Assembly: GCA_002170165.1 (NCBI GenBank)
Contig: NHFY01000013.1
Coordinates: forward strand, 49,194 to 113,193
DNA length: 64,000 nt
Source of the DNA: Flavobacteriales bacterium TMED123
GTDB taxonomy: Bacteria; Bacteroidota; Bacteroidia; Flavobacteriales; BACL11
Reading direction: 5' to 3'
Shown: in pieces, positions 44,038 to 52,481 of the stretch
Position numbering within the stretch: the first letter of the stretch is position 1
How the letters are laid out: each line of letters starts with the position of its first letter
The notes under the pieces: generated by a model
Database searches by the model: none
What the model saw: the letters and a program-made list of their open reading frames with translations, nothing else
What the model was told of the DNA's origin: nothing
Made by a program: the position numbers and the translations under genes

Positions 44038-44625
44038 TTAACTGAGCTGCAAATCAATTTGATTTTTATCTATTAGTTTTCTTAAATTTATAAGCGCATA
44101 ACGCATGCGCCCTAATGCAGTATTGATACTCACTCCTGTGCCTTGAGAAATTTCCTTAAAACTGAGTCCTGCATAATAACGCATTTTTAAAACTTCCTTT
44201 TGATCTTCTGGCAAACACTCAATCAATTTTCTTAAATCGGCATGAATTTGTCCATTTACCAAATCTTCTTCAACATTCTTTGATTCATCATAAATAATAT
44301 CAAATATGTCAAACTCATCTTTTGGTTCAATTTTGCGCATTTTATTGCTTTTTCTAAAATGGTCTATCACCAAATTATGAGCAATGCGCATTACCCAAGG
44401 AAGAAACTTTCCTTCTTCATTATACTTACCTTTTTGTAAGGAATTAATAACTTTAATAAAAGTATCTTGAAAAACATCTTCGGCAAGATCTCTATTTTTA
44501 ATTTTTGACAAGATAAACGCATAAATCTTCTGCTTATGCTTACTAATTATAATCTCAAAACTTTTATGATTTCCTTCTAAATAAAGGGAAACTAACTCCT
44601 GGTCTGACAGCTTACTTAATAACAT
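44038..44625 (-). CDS. ECF-type RNA polymerase sigma factor
   Basis: The 195-residue sigma-70 family protein has region 2 (about 20-95; LAEDVFQDTFIKVINSLQ, FLPWVMRIAHNLVIDHFRKSNK) and region 4.2 (about 135-185; LPEDQKEVLKMRYYAGLSF, EISQGTGVSINTALGRMRYAL). No region 1.1 or 3 exists and no anti-sigma gene is adjacent, so the trigger is unknown. Such sigma factors without a partner are abundant in Bacteroidota. A -7 element at 44713-44720 would give an 85-base leader. Confidence 0.92.
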   Translation of the reverse strand: MLLSKLSDQELVSLYLEGNHKSFEIIISKHKQKIYAFILSKIKNRDLAEDVFQDTFIKVINSLQKGKYNEEGKFLPWVMRIAHNLVIDHFRKSNKMRKIEPKDEFDIFDIIYDESKNVEEDLVNGQIHADLRKLIECLPEDQKEVLKMRYYAGLSFKEISQGTGVSINTALGRMRYALINLRKLIDKNQIDLQLS

Positions 44626-44712
44626 AAATACTTTTTTTGGTTAATAAATTTTATTAAAGTAATTATGTTGCTATATAGTCTTTTTTAGTTAGTTATTTCA
44701 TGAATTAAAGTC

Positions 44713-44720
44713 CAAATATA
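44713..44720 (-). promoter_or_regulatory. -7 element before the ECF sigma gene
   Basis: Reverse strand TATATTTG matches TAnnTTTG; about 88 bases before the ATG at 44625. Confidence 0.4.
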
Positions 44721-44754
44721 GTACTTCTTATTGAAAAATACAAATCTATTTATA

Positions 44755-44762
44755 TAAGTTTG
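44755..44762 (+). promoter_or_regulatory. -7 element before the UvrA-type gene
   Basis: TAAGTTTG matches TAnnTTTG, 19 bases before the ATG at 44782. It lies in the divergent region shared with the sigma factor gene. Confidence 0.5.
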
Positions 44763-44781
44763 CAGCTTGCTAAAATTTTTC

Positions 44782-47559
44782 ATGACTAAAAAAGCAGACA
44801 ATACACACAAAAACATCATAATAAAGAGCGCGAAATTACACAACTTAAAAAATATCTCTTTAAACATCCCAAAGAATAAGATGGTCGTAATTTCTGGTGT
44901 TTCGGGGAGTGGAAAATCGACACTAGCTTTTGATACACTTTTTGCAGAAGGACAAAGAAGATACATTGAAAGCCTATCATCTTACGCTAGGCAATTTTTA
45001 GGGAAACTACAAAAACCAGATGTAGATGAAATAAAAGGAATTTGTCCTGCAATTGCAATAGAGCAAAAAGTAATCTCTAAAAATCCGAGATCCACAGTTG
45101 GTACAACAACAGAAATAAATGATTATTTAAAATTATTATTTGCCAGAATTGGCAAAACCTACTCTCCTATTTCTGGAAAAGAGGTGAAAAAAGATAGCGT
45201 AAGTGATGTATGTGATTTTATTTTTAAACAAGCAAAAAATAGCAAATGCGTCATTTTAGCCAATTATAAGAGCAGTAATGAAAATGATATTCTTTCTGTT
45301 TTGCAGCAACAAGGTTTTTCAAGGGTGCGAATTGAAGGAAAAATCAGCAAAATTCAATCATTAATTAGAGAAGAAGTAAAAGTGAAAAAAGAGGATGTTT
45401 TGGTGGTAATAGATAGGCTAGTAAATGAGAGTAATCAAGAGAATATAAATAGGATATCTGACTCAGTACAAACAGCATTTTATGAGGGAGATGGAAAATG
45501 TTTAATAGACATTGAGGGAAAAGATTACGCTTTCTCAAATAGGTTTGAACTTGATGGAATCGAATTTGAAAAACCTTCAACACATCTATTTTCCTTTAAT
45601 AATCCTTATGGTGCTTGTAAAAAATGTGAAGGCTTTGGCAGTATATTAGGGATAGATAAAAACAAGGTAGTCCGTAATAAAACGCTTTCTGTTTTTCAAG
45701 GTGCAATAAGCTGCTGGAAAGGAGAAAAATTAGCAAAATGGAAAGATCGTTTTATACTGAGGGCCAGTCAATTTGACTTTCCAATTCATAGGCCATATAA
45801 TGAGTTAAACAAGGATGAATTGGAGATTGTATGGAATGGAAAGGGGAAATGCAAAGGTGTAAATCAGTTTTTTAGCAAGTTAGAGAGTGATAAGTATAAA
45901 ATTCAAAACAGGGTACTGATTGCCAGATACAGAGGTAAAGCAAAATGCACAGCATGTGGAGGCTCTAGATTAAGGGAAGATGCAGAATATGTAAAAATAA
46001 AGAATACCTCTTTCTCAGAAATAACAAATATGAGTATTGAAAATGCTCTACAATTCTTCAATAAGTTAAAGCTGAATGAAGTGGAAAAGAAGATTGCTGA
46101 AAGACTAACAATGGAAATAAGAAATAGGCTAACTTTTTTAGCCAATGTAGGGCTTTCGTATCTTACACTTGCAAGACCTTCAAATAGCCTATCAGGTGGG
46201 GAATCGCAAAGGATTAATTTAGCCACTTCATTAGGCAGTAGTTTGATAGGATCTATGTATATACTAGATGAACCAAGTATTGGCTTGCACCCAAATGACA
46301 CACAAAAGCTGATAAAAGTATTGCATCAGTTAAGGGATATAAAAAATACGGTAATTGTGGTGGAGCATGATGAGGAAATTATGGAAAGTGCCGATCAGAT
46401 TATTGACTTAGGACCAGAGGCGGGCAGAAATGGAGGCGAATTGGTGTATCAAGGAGAGTTGAAAAATATAGGGGAAAGCTCAAGCAGCTTAACAGGAAAA
46501 TATTTAGCTGGAAATATGAAAATTCCATCTCCTGATGAAAGAAGAAATTGGAATGATAAAATCACTTTGAGTGGCATCAATCAGCATAATTTACAAAACA
46601 TTGATGTTGAGTTTCCGCTTAATTGCTTAACTGTTATTTGTGGGGTGAGCGGATCGGGAAAAACCTCACTCATAAAGCAAGTGCTTTACCCTGCAATAGC
46701 AAATAAATTTGGCATATATGGCAAAAAGTCTGGTGGTTTTGATCAATTGACAATAAGCACTGAAAAACTCAAATCAGTAGAATTTATTGACCAAAACCCT
46801 ATTGGAAAATCTTCTCGTTCTAATCCTGTAACTTACATTAAAGCTTTTGATGATATAAGAAATTTGTTTGCTGGCCTTACACTTTCAAAAAACAGAAACT
46901 ATAAGAGTGGCTTTTTCTCTTTTAATGTTGATGGTGGAAGATGCGAGCATTGCCATGGTGAAGGAGAAGTGACTGTTGAAATGCAATTTATGGCAGATGT
47001 GCATTTGCTTTGCGAACATTGCAAAGGGCAAAGGTATAAAGAGGAAATATTAGAAGTAAAGTTCCATGACAAAAATATTGCTGATATTTTAAGCTTAACA
47101 ATAGATGAAGCAATAGCCTTTTTTAGCGCACATGATGCTGAAAAAATTGCTGCAAAATTACTACCACTACAAAAAGTAGGATTGGGCTATGTGGCATTAG
47201 GGCAATCCTCCAACACACTTAGTGGTGGAGAAGCACAAAGAATAAAGTTAGCCTACTTTTTAGGAAAAGGAGATAGTGCTGAAAAAGTACTATTTATATT
47301 TGATGAACCCACAACTGGTTTACATTTTCATGATATTAATAAATTACTTAATTCCTTTTATGCCCTGCTTGAGAAAGGACATTCTATTATTTGTATTGAA
47401 CATAATATGGATGTAATAAAATGTGCCGATTGGATTATTGACTTAGGACCAGAAGGTGGAGATAAAGGAGGAAAAGTAATGTTTGCTGGCAGCCCAGAGG
47501 ATTTGGTAAAAAACAAAAAATCTTTAACAGCTAAATATTTGAGAAAGAAACTCAATTAA
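44782..47559 (+). CDS. uvrA: Excinuclease ABC subunit A (UvrA-type)
   Basis: UvrA finds damaged DNA and loads UvrB. The 925-residue protein has two ABC ATPase modules: Walker A GVSGSGKST (about 39-47) and a second one GVSGSGKTS in the C-terminal half, each with LSGGE-QRI signatures and DEP Walker B motifs. It also has two C4 zinc modules (CKKCEGFG...CTACGG; CEHCHGEG...CEHCKG). Bacteroidota often carry two UvrA paralogues; TYSPISGKEVKKDSVSDV suggests this may be the second type rather than the housekeeping one. ATG 44782 is preferred to an upstream TTG. Confidence 0.92.
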   Translation: MTKKADNTHKNIIIKSAKLHNLKNISLNIPKNKMVVISGVSGSGKSTLAFDTLFAEGQRRYIESLSSYARQFLGKLQKPDVDEIKGICPAIAIEQKVISKNPRSTVGTTTEINDYLKLLFARIGKTYSPISGKEVKKDSVSDVCDFIFKQAKNSKCVILANYKSSNENDILSVLQQQGFSRVRIEGKISKIQSLIREEVKVKKEDVLVVIDRLVNESNQENINRISDSVQTAFYEGDGKCLIDIEGKDYAFSNRFELDGIEFEKPSTHLFSFNNPYGACKKCEGFGSILGIDKNKVVRNKTLSVFQGAISCWKGEKLAKWKDRFILRASQFDFPIHRPYNELNKDELEIVWNGKGKCKGVNQFFSKLESDKYKIQNRVLIARYRGKAKCTACGGSRLREDAEYVKIKNTSFSEITNMSIENALQFFNKLKLNEVEKKIAERLTMEIRNRLTFLANVGLSYLTLARPSNSLSGGESQRINLATSLGSSLIGSMYILDEPSIGLHPNDTQKLIKVLHQLRDIKNTVIVVEHDEEIMESADQIIDLGPEAGRNGGELVYQGELKNIGESSSSLTGKYLAGNMKIPSPDERRNWNDKITLSGINQHNLQNIDVEFPLNCLTVICGVSGSGKTSLIKQVLYPAIANKFGIYGKKSGGFDQLTISTEKLKSVEFIDQNPIGKSSRSNPVTYIKAFDDIRNLFAGLTLSKNRNYKSGFFSFNVDGGRCEHCHGEGEVTVEMQFMADVHLLCEHCKGQRYKEEILEVKFHDKNIADILSLTIDEAIAFFSAHDAEKIAAKLLPLQKVGLGYVALGQSSNTLSGGEAQRIKLAYFLGKGDSAEKVLFIFDEPTTGLHFHDINKLLNSFYALLEKGHSIICIEHNMDVIKCADWIIDLGPEGGDKGGKVMFAGSPEDLVKNKKSLTAKYLRKKLN

Positions 47560-47579
47560 TATAATTATTGGTTTCTTTT

Positions 47580-47642
47580 ATGGGATTATTGAGAAGTTGA
47601 ATAGGCTTATCGGCTTGTTTAATAGGGTTATCAAGTTATTGA
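47580..47642. repeat. Three imperfect tandem 21-bp repeats
   Basis: Units at 47580-47600, 47601-47621 and 47622-47642 share the pattern AT(A/G)GGnTTAT then GTT or ATT. They fill most of the gap between the convergent UvrA-type and ruvX genes. Read on the minus strand they give a heptapeptide-like series (DNPIKQA, DKPIQLL, NNPIKET), but a stop lies directly upstream in that frame and there is no start. It may be a relic of coding sequence or simple slippage. Confidence 0.55.
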
Positions 47643-47671
47643 ATTTTATTATAGTAAATAGCTAGCCTGAG

Positions 47672-48082
47672 CTATTTGGAATCTAAAAAAGATTGTAAAA
47701 TAATTGCAGCACTTACTTTATCTACAACTCCCTTATCTCTTCTTTTCATCTTTTTTGTTCCAGCAGCCAAAATGCTTTGCTTAGCCATTTTGGAAGTAAA
47801 GCGTTCGTCAACGCTTTTGATACTTATATCAGGGTGATTTTTAGTAAATTTTGCTACAAAATCTGCTGTAATTTTTGTACTATCAGTTTGGCTGCCATCT
47901 AAATTTTTGGGCTCACCAACTACTATGCAATTAATTTCTTCCTTTACAAATAAATCTTTTAGAAATGTAAAAATCTCATGAGCATGTACAGTACAAAGTG
48001 GGGAAGCAATTATTTGTGTAGTATCAGAAATGGCAATACCAATACGCTTTTTCCCATAATCAATACCAATGACTTTTGCCAC
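47672..48082 (-). CDS. ruvX: Holliday junction resolvase-like RuvX (YqgF)
   Basis: RuvX/YqgF (136 residues) has an RNase H-like fold and is linked to pre-16S rRNA processing as well as junction resolution. GIDYGKKRIGIAISD (about 5-19), VVGEPKNLDGSQTD (about 55-68) and the DERFTSKMA motif (about 92-100) carry the acidic active site. Length is standard. The start overlaps the C25 peptidase stop by 1 base, so the two are probably co-transcribed, with ruvX in second place. Confidence 0.94.
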   Translation of the reverse strand: MAKVIGIDYGKKRIGIAISDTTQIIASPLCTVHAHEIFTFLKDLFVKEEINCIVVGEPKNLDGSQTDSTKITADFVAKFTKNHPDISIKSVDERFTSKMAKQSILAAGTKKMKRRDKGVVDKVSAAIILQSFLDSK

Positions 48083-51000
48083 TATTGCTTTACTATTTGA
48101 TAAGTTATATAATCTGCCTCAATAAAATAAGTGCCAGCAGAAAAATCGGACAAATCAAATACCCAATCTTTTCCACTTATTGTTGCTGATTTTATCAACT
48201 TTCCATTGATATCACTAATTTGTATCTGATGCTTTTTTTCATCAGCAAATGAAATGCTAAAGCTTCCCATAGTAGGATTTGGATACAACTTTATGCTTGC
48301 AGTAGTTTCATCAATTGCAGAAGTATTAATTGCAATAGCAGGAAATACAATATAATCAATAAAGGCACAATCTTGCCCGCTTGACCAATTGCCATCTTTA
48401 TCGTACTCCCATTTGAATGTATTTTGCCCCAACCCTACTGGATATGTAGCCAAAGCCCAAGGTATATTGCCAGACCATTCCGCAATTTTAGCGCCATTTA
48501 TTTTGAATTTCAAATAATCGTAATCTTGCTCAGAAGAAACAGAATAATAAAAAGAAATATCGCCAGCAGCAAGTACATTTACATCAATATAGAGTTCTGA
48601 TTCCTCACCATCTGGCAAACCATCAAAAGAACTGCTACAATAAGTACCCTCATAAGGCAACACACTATCTATACTCCAAGGGAAATTATTGTGCGTCCAA
48701 GCATAATTGGTGAAATTACCTAGCTCATAATCTTCATCAATAATACCAACTACATCAGAAAAAGTAAACGAGTAGATATAATTACCATCTCCTATATCGA
48801 AAAGAAATTGCGCCAAAGTTCCCATAGGCGTTAGTGCATCAATACTAATAGTAAATACTGTATTTGCATATTGATTGGTATTCAAATTATTGATATTCAC
48901 TGAAGAAGATGTTACATTTATAAAAGGACTTGGGGTAGCAATGTTAGCAACTAAATTACTGATATCCGAATGCCCAGAATTTACAGCTTCCACCACCAAA
49001 TCTACTGTTTCACCAGCATCTAGCTTTCCATTTCCATTTCCAGATGTTGCATCATCAATAGTAAAACTGATGTGTCCTAATAAAGGTGCATTCAATACCA
49101 TTTGGATATAAGAAGTCCAAATATTGCCGCTTGCATCAGAAATGTCTAACTGAAATTGTACTTGATGCTGATCTGGTACATTGTTATCAACTGTAAAAGT
49201 AAAAGCATTGCTAATATTAGTAGTTTGGTTAGCCGTTACAATTGAAGTAAAATCAAGACTATCGGTAATGGCAATATACTGATTGTTGCTGCTTAATTTG
49301 GCGCTTACATTATTGGCATCAACTGAGCCTAAATTTTGCAAATCGACATCTAAATGAATCAGTTCCGCATAATCTACCAATCCGTTATTATTGCCAAAAC
49401 TATCATCAATAAAATAGTTAGGGCAAATTACAAATGGCGCATTAGTAGTAATTACTGAAACTGTGCCTATATATGGCTGGCGGAACTGCTTAGTAACCAC
49501 AACATCAGCAGTACCCAAATTGGCAAAAGGCGGAAAGTTTAATGTAACCATACCGCTCGGCCCTACCAGCTGAGCATCAAGCAACACTCCATTCATACTT
49601 ATTGCTGCATAAGCATGTTCTTCTGCAGTAATGCTTAAAGATGAAGTACCTATAGGAACAGCCGAAAAATGAGAAATGTTCATGGCTTGTGGCTGACCAA
49701 AATAAGGCATCAAAGATGGATCCCCCATAAGGTGATAAATTTCCCAATAATACTGCTCTGAACCTCCTGCTTGAGTTACAGCTAAGTTTCCTGAATGAAT
49801 CATTTGCCCTTGGCTAATAAACCAATCTGCTTGCTGTTCTCCATTTACGTGCCAAATACAATCGAAAACCCCTAAACCAGTTTGCGCATAAGTAGGATTG
49901 CTAGGTGGAGGTATAGTACCACTACCTACTCCCCACCAATAATCTTCATCCCAATAGGTGTTATTACTACCACCAATATAGCCTACAGCTCCTTTATTAT
50001 CAGCTCTTAAAAGGGCTTCTCCAAAACACTCTGGTACATCAAATTTATTCGATTGGCAACAGTTTCCAATGAGTAAGCCGTATTCGTTATTATTCTGCAA
50101 TGAAGGAATATCAGAAGTAGAAAAACTAGGATCGGACCAACCAGAAGAACCGCAATGAGCCGTATAATTTGCAAAGCCAACTCCCCCACTCACATCAGCA
50201 ATAATGGCAGCAGAAGCCCCTGGCATATCAGATGTGATTGGGCTTCCTGAACCATACAAATAAGTATAAGAAGTTAAACCATGATTGCTATTGTAATAAT
50301 TATCCGTGCCATAATTGATATGCCCATTCCCATAGGTTGGCGCCATTGAAGCATCAACTCCTGCCACCATCAGAACCTCATCTAAATAGGCAGGATTTGG
50401 CATGGTATATTTTTCGTACTCTAATGTTTTTAGGATTTGAGAAGTTAACTGCTCGGGAACAGTAGCTGAAAATCTACCAAAATACATTTCAGGATAAAAA
50501 TCACCCCCCCCATCAAACTCACAATAGTACATATCTGAAATATGAGAACCTGTACTACCGTTAAATGAAGGTACTTGAGCCTGATCTCCGACAATAAGTA
50601 AATATGTAGGTGCTGGATCATTTGTAGTTGCATTATCGTACATATTTTTGATAAATGCTTTAATAGTAGATGTTGTATTACCAACAAGCGGATCGTTTGT
50701 ATAGCCCTCAACAACCAAAAATCCTTTTTTGGTTTTCCACTCTACAAATGGTTGCAAAATGCTTTGAAACATAGGATCGGAAATAATTACATATTTTACT
50801 GGATAAGTGGTAATTACATCCTTTTCTGGAAGTGGTAAATAATTTACAAATTGTTTAAATTGATGCTCAAAATTTGGATTGAAATACCTTTTTCTGATGG
50901 ATAAATCTGCTACTAAATCAGCATCTTTAAATAGTACTTTCGCTTCAATTTTTGTGATAATCTTCAGCTGGTTTGTGACAGGGTTGTAACTAAATGGAGA

Positions 51001-51522
51001 GATGTTTAATCGAGCAATTTGCTGTCCTCTGATTTTTCCCAGCACATCAATCTTTACTTTAGGATTTTCATTAAACTGATTGTTATTGTAATAGCCCCTA
51101 TCCCAAATAAAAGGAACTTTCTCAGCATCATCTGCTTTTGAAATGGATGGCTGATTAGGGAAAACTGCATGTGCAATGCCATAATCAGATAAAGAGATGC
51201 TTTCCTCATGCAGTTGTATGATTTTTACAATCGCCTCTGCTCCAAAAGGAATCCTAAAAAGTTTTTTTAAAACTGGTAACTCTGCCTTTCCATAATCTGC
51301 ATTGGTTGCATATCCGTTTACAATGAGTTTTTGAAAAACACCCTCTTTAGTTTTAATGTGCTTTATGCTTAGTTCTGAAACACTATTCAGAAATTCAAAT
51401 TCAGTTGCAGATTTATTAATGATTTCAAAGTAATTATTTTCTTCATTCAGCCTTATTTGTTGAGCAAAAATGGAAAAGGAAAGAATAAATAATAGTGTAA
51501 AAAGCAGAAGATGTTTATTCAT
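48082..51522 (-). CDS. Gingipain-like C25 peptidase with T9SS sorting domain
   Basis: The 1146-residue secreted protein has a signal peptide (1-21), a C25 propeptide region (about 40-235), and a C25 cysteine peptidase domain (about 240-600). The catalytic His456 lies in NYTAHCGSSGW and the cysteine pair 488-489 in LLIGNCCQSNKF. NTYWDEDYWWGVG near 521-533 also closely follows arginine gingipains. Ig-like or adhesin modules follow (about 600-1060), with a T9SS type A tail at the end (SIKLYPNPTMGSFSI...GTYFIEADYI...IVKQ). Cleavage specificity cannot be told. It is divergent from dapD and followed by ruvX. Confidence 0.93.
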   Translation of the reverse strand: MNKHLLLFTLLFILSFSIFAQQIRLNEENNYFEIINKSATEFEFLNSVSELSIKHIKTKEGVFQKLIVNGYATNADYGKAELPVLKKLFRIPFGAEAIVKIIQLHEESISLSDYGIAHAVFPNQPSISKADDAEKVPFIWDRGYYNNNQFNENPKVKIDVLGKIRGQQIARLNISPFSYNPVTNQLKIITKIEAKVLFKDADLVADLSIRKRYFNPNFEHQFKQFVNYLPLPEKDVITTYPVKYVIISDPMFQSILQPFVEWKTKKGFLVVEGYTNDPLVGNTTSTIKAFIKNMYDNATTNDPAPTYLLIVGDQAQVPSFNGSTGSHISDMYYCEFDGGGDFYPEMYFGRFSATVPEQLTSQILKTLEYEKYTMPNPAYLDEVLMVAGVDASMAPTYGNGHINYGTDNYYNSNHGLTSYTYLYGSGSPITSDMPGASAAIIADVSGGVGFANYTAHCGSSGWSDPSFSTSDIPSLQNNNEYGLLIGNCCQSNKFDVPECFGEALLRADNKGAVGYIGGSNNTYWDEDYWWGVGSGTIPPPSNPTYAQTGLGVFDCIWHVNGEQQADWFISQGQMIHSGNLAVTQAGGSEQYYWEIYHLMGDPSLMPYFGQPQAMNISHFSAVPIGTSSLSITAEEHAYAAISMNGVLLDAQLVGPSGMVTLNFPPFANLGTADVVVTKQFRQPYIGTVSVITTNAPFVICPNYFIDDSFGNNNGLVDYAELIHLDVDLQNLGSVDANNVSAKLSSNNQYIAITDSLDFTSIVTANQTTNISNAFTFTVDNNVPDQHQVQFQLDISDASGNIWTSYIQMVLNAPLLGHISFTIDDATSGNGNGKLDAGETVDLVVEAVNSGHSDISNLVANIATPSPFINVTSSSVNINNLNTNQYANTVFTISIDALTPMGTLAQFLFDIGDGNYIYSFTFSDVVGIIDEDYELGNFTNYAWTHNNFPWSIDSVLPYEGTYCSSSFDGLPDGEESELYIDVNVLAAGDISFYYSVSSEQDYDYLKFKINGAKIAEWSGNIPWALATYPVGLGQNTFKWEYDKDGNWSSGQDCAFIDYIVFPAIAINTSAIDETTASIKLYPNPTMGSFSISFADEKKHQIQISDINGKLIKSATISGKDWVFDLSDFSAGTYFIEADYITYQIVKQ

Positions 51523-51538
51523 ACCTATTGTTTTGCGA

Positions 51539-51546
51539 CAAATTTA
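51539..51546 (-). promoter_or_regulatory. -7 element before the C25 peptidase gene
   Basis: Reverse strand TAAATTTG matches TAnnTTTG and lies 16 bases before the ATG at 51522. Confidence 0.5.
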
Positions 51547-51618
51547 CGAAAATAAACAGCAAATGCTTTCTTTTAATTTTAACATCTTACTTGTCCTAAA
51601 AACTACTACATTTTAATT

Positions 51619-51626
51619 TATATTTG
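51619..51626 (+). promoter_or_regulatory. Upstream candidate -7 element for dapD
   Basis: TATATTTG matches TAnnTTTG and would give a leader of about 36 bases. It competes with the nearer element at 51654-51661. Confidence 0.4.
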
Positions 51627-51653
51627 CTATTTTAAAGATTATTACATTAATTA

Positions 51654-51661
51654 TATCTTTG
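51654..51661 (+). promoter_or_regulatory. Proximal candidate -7 element for dapD, 4 bases from ATG
   Basis: TATCTTTG matches TAnnTTTG and ends 4 bases before the ATG at 51666, which would make the transcript leaderless. Confidence 0.4.
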
Positions 51662-51665
51662 TCGT

Positions 51666-52481
51666 ATGAATAATATGCAAGAAATAATTGAAGCAGCATG
51701 GAAAGACCGCTTACTTCTAAAAGATAGTAAAGTCATTAATTGTATTAATGAAGTAATTGAAGCAATTGACAAAGGAGAATTGCGAACAGCAGAACCAACA
51801 GCTGATGGCTGGCAAGTAAATGATTGGGTAAAAAAAGCGGTAATTCTTTATTTTCCCATAAGAGAAATGGAAACTTATGAAGTTGGCCCTTTGGAATTTC
51901 ATGACAAAATGAAACTTAAAAGTGGTTATGCCGAATTAGGTGTTCGTGTTGTTCCACATGCTATTGCGCGTTATGGTTCTTACCTAGCTCCTGGCGTTAT
52001 TATGATGCCATGTTATGTAAATATTGGTGCTTATGTAGATAGTGGAAGCATGGTGGATACTTGGGCAACTGTTGGAAGTTGTGCGCAAATAGGAAAAAAT
52101 GTACACCTTTCTGGTGGTGTTGGTATTGGAGGTGTTTTAGAGCCAATTCAGGGCGCTCCTGTAATTATTGAAGATAATGCTTTTATTGGCTCTCGTTCTA
52201 TAGTAGTTGAAGGAGTTAAAGTTGAGCAAGAAGCAGTGCTTGGCGCTAATGTGGTGCTTACTGCATCAACTAAAATAATTGATGTAAGTAAAAATGAGCC
52301 GAAAGAATACAAACAAGTTGTTCCAGCGCGGTCGGTTGTAATTCCAGGTACATATAATAAAAAATTCCCGGCTGGCGATTATGGTGTTTCTTGCGCCTTA
52401 ATTATAGGAAAACGAAAAGAAAGCACGGATAAGAAAACATCATTGAACGAGGCGCTAAGAACATATAATGTTGCTTTTTAA
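51666..52481 (+). CDS. dapD: 2,3,4,5-tetrahydropyridine-2,6-dicarboxylate N-succinyltransferase
   Basis: DapD (271 residues) succinylates tetrahydrodipicolinate in lysine/diaminopimelate synthesis. The N-terminal helical part (1-90) precedes a left-handed beta helix of hexapeptide repeats (about 100-230; VRVVPHAIARYGSYLAPGV, VNIGAYVDSGSMVDTWATVG, GGVGIGGVLEPIQGAPVIIE). Length matches. ATG 51666 or 51675 (MQEIIEAAW) could both serve. The next gene begins directly after its stop, so dapD heads a probable operon with two glycosyltransferases, tsaC and the CCA/MiaA fusion. Confidence 0.96.
   Translation: MNNMQEIIEAAWKDRLLLKDSKVINCINEVIEAIDKGELRTAEPTADGWQVNDWVKKAVILYFPIREMETYEVGPLEFHDKMKLKSGYAELGVRVVPHAIARYGSYLAPGVIMMPCYVNIGAYVDSGSMVDTWATVGSCAQIGKNVHLSGGVGIGGVLEPIQGAPVIIEDNAFIGSRSIVVEGVKVEQEAVLGANVVLTASTKIIDVSKNEPKEYKQVVPARSVVIPGTYNKKFPAGDYGVSCALIIGKRKESTDKKTSLNEALRTYNVAF

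Noticed and set aside
44685..44966. 93-codon minus-strand frame in the sigma/UvrA divergent region
   Set aside because: It is antisense to the conserved N-terminus of the UvrA-type protein and runs through both promoters; it looks like a shadow.
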